The notes under the pieces: model-generated
The model's database searches: none
Told to the model about the DNA's origin: nothing
The model's input: the letters and a program-made list of their open reading frames with translations, nothing else
Program-made: the position numbers and the translations under genes
Shown: positions 57,933 to 64,000 of the stretch, one piece after another
How positions within the stretch are numbered: the stretch's first letter is position 1
Layout: each line of letters begins with the position of its first letter
Source: Blastococcus sp. PRF04-17
GTDB lineage: Bacteria; Actinomycetota; Actinomycetes; Mycobacteriales; Geodermatophilaceae
Length of the DNA: 64,000 bases
Direction: 5' to 3'
Assembly: GCF_023016265.1 (NCBI RefSeq)
Contig: NZ_CP095412.1
Span: forward strand, 1,426,001 to 1,490,000

Positions 57933-58874
57933 TCAGTGCAGTGTGACCGTGGTGAGCCCGAAGCCCGCGATGAGCTCCCGGATAGGCCGGTAGTAGCTGT
58001 ACTGGACCGTGTACCGGCCAGTTGCACCGAGGGCGGCGTAGCCGGCGATCCAGGTCCGGACCTCGTGTGCGGAGTTTCCGGCGATCCGGGTCATCTCGTC
58101 CGGAGTCCACGCGTCGAGCGGGGTGAGGTCACCCGAGGCGAGGATCTTCAACAGCTCCTGGTCCCACTCGGGCGCGAGGTCCTGGATCGTCGCCGTGCCG
58201 GCGGCGAAGTCCCGGGCCGCGGCGATGACGCGCTGCTGGCGCATTTCGCGCGCATCCGGCGGGAGGGGCTGCCCCTCCCCCATCAGCATGCGGCGCTGTT
58301 CCGGCGTGGCGGTGGCCATCCGCGGTACGGGCGGGTCGTGTGACAGCCCGCCTGAAGAGATGAGCAGGACCTTCTGGTGGAGGGTCGCCAGGTGGCGGCC
58401 GATGGCCTCGCCGAGCAGGCGGACCCGCTGCACCGGGGTGAACGGCGGCGCGACCGAGTTGATGAAGATGGGCACGAATGGCTTGGCGGTGATGTCGCCG
58501 TACATGATCTCCATCGGTTGGACGGCGCCATGGTCGACCTGCATGTCGAGCGACACGGTCAGGTCGATGCCGTCGGCGAGCACCGCCTCGGCGATGCCGC
58601 GGGCCAGGTCCTCCGGTACGTCCAGCCGGCCGGCCTGGCTGCCGTAGTCGCCGATGCTCTCGGCGGCGTAGCCGATGCAGAACGGCGGCATCAGTCGGTA
58701 GAAGAAGCCGTTGTAGTGGTCCGGGCCGAAGTTGACGACCACATCGGGGTCGAACTCACGGACGAATCGGCGGGCCTCCTCGAAGGCCGCCTCGAGCTCC
58801 GCCGACACCTCGGCGTCCAACTCGGCGTGCTCGAGCAGCGGACTGTGGCTCATCGCCAGCAGGGCGAGCGTCAC
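57933..58874 (-). CDS. mhpB: Extradiol ring-cleavage dioxygenase (2,3-dihydroxyphenylpropionate type)
   Basis: 313 aa, LigB/class III. ALLAMSHSPLL carries the first iron His, VVVNFGPDHYNGFFYRLMPPFCIG the second His region, VDHGAVQPMEIMYG the catalytic His, and LLISSGGLSHDPPVPRM the acid/base region. MhpB-like over its full length. Cleaves a catechol at the meta position to a ring-fission product. GTG 58874 overlaps the upstream hydrolase stop. Aromatic side chain cannot be told from sequence. Confidence 0.9.
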   Translation of the reverse strand: MTLALLAMSHSPLLEHAELDAEVSAELEAAFEEARRFVREFDPDVVVNFGPDHYNGFFYRLMPPFCIGYAAESIGDYGSQAGRLDVPEDLARGIAEAVLADGIDLTVSLDMQVDHGAVQPMEIMYGDITAKPFVPIFINSVAPPFTPVQRVRLLGEAIGRHLATLHQKVLLISSGGLSHDPPVPRMATATPEQRRMLMGEGQPLPPDAREMRQQRVIAAARDFAAGTATIQDLAPEWDQELLKILASGDLTPLDAWTPDEMTRIAGNSAHEVRTWIAGYAALGATGRYTVQYSYYRPIRELIAGFGLTTVTLH

Positions 58875-59764
58875 GCGGACTCACCTCCCTGCGGCTGACG
58901 TCCGAGGAGGAAGTCGAGGTGGATGCGGTTGAAGGTCTCGGTCTGCTCGTACTGAGGCCAATGGCCGGCGTTTTCGATTACCGCCAGCCGACCATTGGGG
59001 ATGAGGTCGGCGATGCGCCGCCCCTCGTCGACCGGGCCCGAGGGGTCCTTCGTCGTCCAGATGACCAGCGCCTCGGCCTGGATGGAGCGCAGGTCGTCGT
59101 CGGTGAGCATGTTGCGCTTGCGGGTCTCCAGGTCCTGCAGCGCCATGTTCATCTCGCACGCCTTGAGCCAGTCCGGCTGCTGGAAGATCATCTGCCGGGT
59201 CCGGATCAGGTCGTCGGTGACCATGGCGGGGTCGGCCATGAGCCACTCCAGCCGGGCCTTGACCCGCTCCCAGCTGGGATCCTTCGCCGCTTCCATGGAC
59301 AGCGTGTAGAGCCGCTCCATCACCTTCGGGTTGGCCATGGTGCCGCCCATCGTGTTGAGCACGATGCGCTCGACCCGTTCGGGTCGGTCGATCGCGTACC
59401 GGGCCGTGACCCATCCGCCGAGGGACTCGCCGCTGAAGAACGCCTTCTGCGCACCCAGGGTGTCCAGGACATGGTCGACCTGGTCGACGTAGTGCGGGAT
59501 CTCCAGCGGGTGGTCGGGCTTGGTGGAGTAGCCGTGTCCGATGAAGTCGAGCGCCCAGACGGAGAAGTGCTCGGCGTGCGCGGCGAGGTTGCGCACGTAG
59601 GCCTCGGCGTGCCCGGTGATGCCATGAAGCAGAAGGAGGACCGGCTTCGACTCGTCCCCCGCGTGCAGGTAGCGCGTGCGGTACGGGCCCGCCTGCAGGA
59701 AGCCTTGGCTGAACTCGACCTGGTTCAGGTCGCTCCAGACGCTGGTGTAGGGGCGGTCGGTCAT
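58871..59764 (-). CDS. mhpC: C-C bond hydrolase of the meta-cleavage pathway
   Basis: 297 aa. LLLLHGITGHAEAYVRNL (HG), ALDFIGHGYSTKPD, FFSGESLGGWVTARYA (nucleophile GESLG), LVIWTTKDPSGPVDEGRRIADL (acid) and VIENAGHWPQYEQTETFNRI (His) give a full triad. MhpC/BphD-type enzymes hydrolyse 2-hydroxy-6-oxodienoates to 2-hydroxypentadienoate plus an acid. Overlaps both neighbours by four bases, so it is co-translated. Confidence 0.9.
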   Translation of the reverse strand: MTDRPYTSVWSDLNQVEFSQGFLQAGPYRTRYLHAGDESKPVLLLLHGITGHAEAYVRNLAAHAEHFSVWALDFIGHGYSTKPDHPLEIPHYVDQVDHVLDTLGAQKAFFSGESLGGWVTARYAIDRPERVERIVLNTMGGTMANPKVMERLYTLSMEAAKDPSWERVKARLEWLMADPAMVTDDLIRTRQMIFQQPDWLKACEMNMALQDLETRKRNMLTDDDLRSIQAEALVIWTTKDPSGPVDEGRRIADLIPNGRLAVIENAGHWPQYEQTETFNRIHLDFLLGRQPQGGESA

Positions 59765-61679
59765 CGGGCTCCTCCGGTGGCGTGCTCGGTGTCGTCGCGG
59801 TCGGCCGGCATGGCCATCGGCACGGTGATCGGGACTGCTTGGGTGCTGTACTCAGGGGTGTCGGTCTGCTTGCCGGACTGGGTGCTCACCGGTCGGCCGA
59901 GGACGGCGGTGAGCGCGTCCTCGAGCTGATGCAGAGCTTCGGCGTCGTCCCAAACAGCAGCGCTCTGTCGCCAGGCGACGTAGCCGTCGGGGCGAACGAG
60001 GATGGCACCAGCCTCGTCGATCTCACGAACGCGGTGCCAGTAGCCGTAGGGGTCGATGGTGCCGGGCTCGCCGACCACCACGGTGCGCAAGAAGGGCAGG
60101 TCTAGCTTCTGCGCAGCTCGCTTCCACGCCTGACCGGCGAGCCCGGTGAGCAGCGTCATCTGTCCCTTGCCGACGACGTCCAGGGTCGAGACGCGGATGC
60201 CGTCCGAGCCGACGAGCCAAGCATGGGGCAGCTTGGCGCCCGGACGGGTCCTGGCCTGCAGGTAGAGCTCGCGGTGGCGTGGCCACTCCTCCGTCCCGGC
60301 CGTCGCGTCAGGGACCACGGCGCCGGACTCGTAGCGCTGGTTGAGCTCCACGCCGTGCGCGTTGAACTCGGTGTTCTTCAGTTCCAGCGCCTCGTAGAGC
60401 CGCTCGCGGAGCGCTACACCCTCCGGGCTGGCCTCCTTCAGCTTGAGGAGTCCGTCCCGGACCGGGTCGTCGCTGTCACGGTCGAACCACTCGCGCAGTC
60501 CCGCATAGTCCTTGCGCGACTGATTGGCGCGGGCGACGACCTGCTTGCCGACCGGAACGCGTTCGGGGGTGTACGAGTCGAGCAGTCCTGGTCCGGCGTG
60601 CCCCTTGACGACGAAGGCCACCTTCCAGGCCAAGTTGAATGCGTCCTGGATGGACGTGTTCGACCCTAGGCCGCTCGACGGCGGGTGCCGGTGCACGGCG
60701 TCGCCGCCGCAGAAGACGCGGCCGACCTGGTAGTTCGTGGCGTGCTGTTGGTTGACGTACCACAGCGACTTGGTGACGATCTCGGGCTGCAGATCGGGGT
60801 CGCCGACGAGGGTGCGAATCTGTCCGATCACGACGTCGTCGCTCAGGTCCGGTTCACCCTTGGCCATGTCGAAGCCCCAGCCGGCGATCCACTCGGTCCA
60901 CGGCGTGACGGCCCGCAGCAGCCCCATGCCGATCTCGCCGAAGCCGGCCTTGGAGTTGAAGATCCAGTGCAGGATGCTCGGCCGGTGGGCCACGAAGCGG
61001 CTCAGGTCGGCGTTGAAGCGGATGTAGGCCGTCCCGGCGCGGGCCAGCTCCCCTCGAACGGCAGACCGATCTGCTCGGCGACCTTCGACTTGGCTCCGTC
61101 GAAGGCCAGCAGGTAGCGGGCGCGCTGCTCGAACAGCTGACCGGAACGCACATCGCGGAACCGCACCGTGACGCCGTCGGAGTCCTGCTCGTGCGAGAGG
61201 TACTCGGTGTGGAAGCTGAGCATCGCGCCGCGGCTGGCGGCGTTCTTGATCAGGAGCGGTTCCATGAGTGGCTGCGGAAGGTCGAGCATCGTGCAGGGGC
61301 TGCCCTGCAGGTAGTCCCCGAAGCGCAGATCACCGGTCCCCCAGGTCTGCAGACGAACGATCTCCTCACCAGCCAGGCTGGTGGTGAAGAGCGTGTCGCC
61401 CATCTGGTCCCACGGGGTGGCGTACTTCTGCGCCTCCTGCTCCACGCCGAGGTCGCGCAGAACCTCGACGGCCCGTTGGTTGGTGATGTGCGCCCGGGGG
61501 CCGTTGGCCACCCAGGGGAACATCGTCACGGCGTGCACGCGCACCCCGTACGTGGCCAGCGCCAGGGCCGCGGTCCCGCCGGCCGGCCCGAGGCCGACGA
61601 CGACGACATCGGTGTCGAATCCGCTGCCATCGTCCGGGAAGGGCACGAAGGCAGGCGGAGGAAGGGTCGTCTTGTCCAT
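59761..61679 (-). pseudogene. FAD-dependent aromatic hydroxylase (phenol/dichlorophenol monooxygenase-like), one frameshift
   Basis: About 639 aa with a base restored in CCCC at 61050-61053. VVVVGLGPAGGTAALALATYGVRVHAVTMF is the FAD site, GPRAHITNQRAVEVLRDLG and YLLAFDGAKSKVAEQIGLPFEG (DG motif) follow. After the shift comes VGRVFCGGDAVHRHPPSSGLGSNTSIQDAFNLAWK (GD motif). The C-terminal thioredoxin-like domain is typical of TfdB/phenol 2-monooxygenases. Hydroxylates a phenol to a catechol for the extradiol enzyme. First gene of its operon, behind operator site 3. Error in the read is more likely than decay. Confidence 0.85.
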
Positions 61680-61773
61680 GGCACCTTCTCAGAGCTTGGG
61701 AGGTTCGCCGGATCTCGGACTTTGAGAGGCCCGTCGGCTCTGCTGCGTGACCGCGGTCACCGCTGCTGGCATT

Positions 61774-61785
61774 CTGGCATGCTAG
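61774..61785. promoter_or_regulatory. Operator CTGGCATGCTAG (site 3)
   Basis: Identical to site 2 over 12 bases, about 95 bases upstream of the hydroxylase start at 61679 and just after the transporter permease stop. Places the hydroxylase operon in the same predicted regulon. Confidence 0.7.
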
Positions 61786-61843
61786 TACGTGTGATGCAAG
61801 GCACCTCGTGGGGCCGCTCAACGTGTAGGCGTCGCTCCCTGGG

Positions 61844-62638
61844 TCAGGCAGGGGCGGGCTGCCACCGGGAGAAGTAGGCCTGCACGCCGGCGAGGAGTCG
61901 GTCCACAGCCACCGCGATGACCACGGCGGCGAACGTGGCCGCCCAGACCACGTTGACGTCGAAGCTGTTCTGGCCCAGGACCATGAGATAGCCCAGACCG
62001 GAGTCCGCTCCGGTGAACTCGGCGACGATCGCGGCCTGGATGGCGAAACCGAACGTGATCCGAGCCGAGGTGCCGACCCAGAGCACGGCCGCGGGGAGAC
62101 GGGCGTCCCGGATGACCTGCCATCGCCCGGCGCCCAGCATCCGGGTGTGGTGACGGACGTCGGGATCGACGTCCGCAACCCCCGCCGCAGTGCTCACGAT
62201 GATCACGAAGACGATGACGAAGGCGACGTGCACCATGCGCGATGCCATCGAATAGCCGAGCGCGACCGCGAAGAACGGGTAGAAGACCAGGCGCGGGAAC
62301 CCCTGCCAGAAGGCGATGAAGGGCGAGAGCACCCGCCCGACTGCGTCGAACGTCCCGGCCACGGTGCCCACGAGGATCCCGATGACCAAGGCGAACCCGT
62401 ACCCGACCACAGTCGCCGTCACGGTGGTGACGGTGTTGCTCACGAGCGTGCCGTCCGAGAGCCAGGTGCCGATGTTGTCGAGGATCCGCGACGGCGTACC
62501 GACGATGAAAGCGTTGATAACTCCGGCAGTCGCCATCCACTGCGAGGCACCTAGGAGCAGCGCCACGAACGCAACCTGGGCGAGGACCATCCACAGGGCG
62601 CCGAGAGACCGGCAGCGCGGGGTCAGAACAGTCGCCAC
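61844..62638 (-). CDS. ABC permease, SsuC/TauC type
   Basis: 264 aa, six TM helices. The docking loop is HHTRMLGAGRWQVIRDARLPAAVLWVGTSARITFGFAIQAAIVAEFTGADSGLGYLM, diagnostic for nitrate/sulfonate/taurine-type permeases. GTG 62638 overlaps the upstream permease by 16 bases. Such importers in catabolic clusters carry aromatic acids, nitriles or pyrimidine-like molecules. Confidence 0.9.
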   Translation of the reverse strand: MATVLTPRCRSLGALWMVLAQVAFVALLLGASQWMATAGVINAFIVGTPSRILDNIGTWLSDGTLVSNTVTTVTATVVGYGFALVIGILVGTVAGTFDAVGRVLSPFIAFWQGFPRLVFYPFFAVALGYSMASRMVHVAFVIVFVIIVSTAAGVADVDPDVRHHTRMLGAGRWQVIRDARLPAAVLWVGTSARITFGFAIQAAIVAEFTGADSGLGYLMVLGQNSFDVNVVWAATFAAVVIAVAVDRLLAGVQAYFSRWQPAPA

Positions 62639-63438
62639 TGGGTGAACCTCCGCTCGACGTGGGCGAGGGCGCGATCGGCCAGGAGGGAGATGACGGCGAT
62701 GACCGTCGCTGCTCCCACGAGGAGGGCCGGGTCCCCGAGGATGTTGCCGCGGGTCAGGTAGGAGCCGAGTCCTTGTGAACCACCGAGGTACTCCGCCAGG
62801 GCCGCACCGAGCACTGCCCAGACCACGGCCAGACGCAGGCTCGTCATGAGCCACCCGGTGACCGCCGGCACGTAGACCGACCGGGCGAGCCAGCCTCGTC
62901 CCGCACCCAGGACCTTGGCGTTGTGCACGTACACGGTGTCGATGGAGGACAGCCCGCTGAACACGTTGAGGTAGACGATCAGGAAGATCAGCGAGGCAAC
63001 GAAGACGGCCGCCGACGTCGTTCCGATGCCGAACCACAGGATGAACAGCGGGGCCAACGCGATCCTCGGGACGGCGTTCGCGATCACGAGGAACGGCGCG
63101 ATGAATCGGCGGACCAGCGCGAAAGGCCACGTCAGCGCCACTGACAAGCAGGCCGATGACACCCCGAAGGCGAAGCCGACCGCTGCGCTGCGCACCGTAA
63201 TCCCCACGTCTTGCCAGAACAGCGGGTCGGTGACGAACAAGCCGAGCTGCCGGGTGACCAACACCGGCGAGCCGGTGATGGTCTCGACGACCGGCACCCG
63301 GTTGGCGGCCAGTTGCCACAGGCCGATCAGCCCACCCCACAGGAGCACCTGCGCACCGAGGATCCTGGCCGACTGGGGAATGGCCGGGCGCAGCCGAGCC
63401 GCCGACCCGAGTGCGGCGGGGGCGGTGGACGTCGTCAC
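62623..63438 (-). CDS. ABC permease, SsuC/TauC type (second subunit)
   Basis: 271 aa. ILGAQVLLWGGLIGLWQLAANRVPV, RIALAPLFILWFGIGTTSAAVFVASLIFLIVYLNVFSGL, and loop HNAKVLGAGRGWLARSVYVPAVTGWLMTSLRLAVVWAVLGAALAEYLGG. A pair of different SsuC-like permeases suggests a heterodimeric channel. GTG 63438 overlaps the ATPase stop. Confidence 0.9.
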   Translation of the reverse strand: MTTSTAPAALGSAARLRPAIPQSARILGAQVLLWGGLIGLWQLAANRVPVVETITGSPVLVTRQLGLFVTDPLFWQDVGITVRSAAVGFAFGVSSACLSVALTWPFALVRRFIAPFLVIANAVPRIALAPLFILWFGIGTTSAAVFVASLIFLIVYLNVFSGLSSIDTVYVHNAKVLGAGRGWLARSVYVPAVTGWLMTSLRLAVVWAVLGAALAEYLGGSQGLGSYLTRGNILGDPALLVGAATVIAVISLLADRALAHVERRFTQWRLF

Positions 63439-64000
63439 GAGGACCGTCCTGGCGCCGTGCCGGCATCGATCGGGGTCACCTGGTCGCGGAGGTCGCTCCA
63501 CAGCTGCTCGTGCATGTGCGTGAACTGCGGGTCGAAGCGCAGTTCGAGCAGATCCCGTGGGCGACCGAGAGGCACGGGCCGATCCGTGAGCACCGTGCCC
63601 GGGCCGCGGGTCATGGTGACCACACGGTCCGAGAGCCCGACCGCCTCCTCGAGGTCGTGGGTCACGAACACGACGGTCTGCCGCGTCTCCTCCCACAGTG
63701 CGAGCAGGTCGTTCTCCATGAGGTTCCGCGTCTGCGCGTCGAGAGCACTGAAAGGCTCGTCCATCAGCAGGACGCGGGGACGGAGCACCAGGCTGGCCGC
63801 GATGGCGACCCGCTTACGCATCCCCCCGGAGAGCTGGTGCGGGAAGGAGTCGTCGAAGCCCTGCAGTCCGACCCGGGCCAGCCATTCGCGGGCCTGGGCG
63901 TTGGCGTCCCGCTTCGAGGCCCCGCGGTAGCGCAGCCCGAGGGCGACGTTCTGCAGAGCCGTCTTCCAGGGAAGCAGCGCGTCCCGCTGGAAGACGAAGC
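63435..64000 (-). CDS. ABC ATPase, SsuB/TauB type (runs off right edge)
   Basis: C-terminal about 188 residues. Q-loop FVFQRDALLPWKTALQNVALGLRYRG, signature LSGGMRKRVAIAASLVLRPRVLLMDEPFSALD (Walker B included), and H-loop VVFVTHDLEEAVGLSDRV. Walker A is beyond the window edge. Completes a Tau-type importer with the two permeases; a substrate-binding protein is expected further right. Confidence 0.9.
   Translation of the reverse strand, partial: FVFQRDALLPWKTALQNVALGLRYRGASKRDANAQAREWLARVGLQGFDDSFPHQLSGGMRKRVAIAASLVLRPRVLLMDEPFSALDAQTRNLMENDLLALWEETRQTVVFVTHDLEEAVGLSDRVVTMTRGPGTVLTDRPVPLGRPRDLLELRFDPQFTHMHEQLWSDLRDQVTPIDAGTAPGRSS

Overview
The window is high-GC DNA with dense coding, GTG/TTG starts, short 1-16 base gene overlaps (many of them ATGA/GTGA) and actinobacterial families (ANTAR regulator, FbiC/CofC of F420 synthesis, PknB-like kinase). 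It most resembles a Geodermatophilaceae-type actinobacterium (Blastococcus/Geodermatophilus/Modestobacter); that placement is inference. No complete rRNA or tRNA gene is present. There are, however, three kinds of tRNA 3'-end fragment that look like integration scars.

Layout. (1) 1-8.8 kb: right part of an accessory island that ends at a 3' fragment of a CAU-anticodon tRNA (8745-8791) beside three 11-bp direct repeats. It carries a nuclease-STAND ATPase protein, a TIR-domain protein, a DUF3800-like protein and several broken genes. (2) 8.9-20.4 kb: ordinary chromosome, with an LLM oxidoreductase, a Thr/Pro/Glu-repeat exported protein, hydroxyacid-oxoacid transhydrogenase, a Ser/Thr kinase, a K+ channel, universal stress proteins, hemerythrin, a lipase-like hydrolase and a PhyH-family oxygenase. 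(3) 19.3-27.4 kb: an arabinan/arabinoside operon (LacI regulator, GH51, sugar ABC importer, aldose epimerase, GH43). The middle of GH51 is replaced by about 1 kb of CpG-poor, vertebrate-like DNA, almost certainly an assembly or contamination artefact. (4) 27.4-31.3 kb: methyltransferase, thioredoxin-reductase-like flavoprotein, XRE-cupin regulator, decayed siderophore-interacting protein and GAF-ANTAR regulator. (5) 31.85-38.0 kb: a decayed integrative element bounded by a perfect 36-bp repeat of the tRNA-Asn 3' end. Its tyrosine integrase was hit by an IS21-family and an IS256-family element; removing both, with one copy of each target duplication, restores the integrase C-terminus exactly. 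(6) 38-41 kb: M48 peptidase, two phage/AICE-like genes and a tRNA-Gly(UCC) 3' fragment. (7) 41.2-64 kb: a large catabolic cluster for an aromatic or heteroaromatic compound.

The 41-64 kb cluster holds a phenol-hydroxylase-like flavoprotein, extradiol dioxygenase (MhpB-like), C-C hydrolase (MhpC-like), hydratase, acylating acetaldehyde dehydrogenase and aldolase (MhpD, MhpF, MhpE), which together form a complete meta-cleavage route. It also holds two importers (a Liv type with fused ATPases and a Tau/Ssu type), an IclR and a GntR regulator, and an F420 module: LLM oxidoreductase, isochorismatase-fold hydrolase, FbiC, NADPH:F420 oxidoreductase and CofC/FbiD. A 12-bp palindrome, CTRGCATGCTAG, occurs three times, each time upstream of one of the three minus-strand operons. 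This points to one regulon, probably controlled by the GntR gene. The cluster appears to make and recharge its own F420 for an upper-pathway reduction or oxygenation step; the substrate cannot be read from the sequence.

Caution: at least fifteen otherwise well-conserved genes carry one or two single-base frameshifts, mostly one base missing from a G or C run. This looks like homopolymer sequencing error rather than mass pseudogenisation. Such genes are annotated over their full extent with the frameshift noted.
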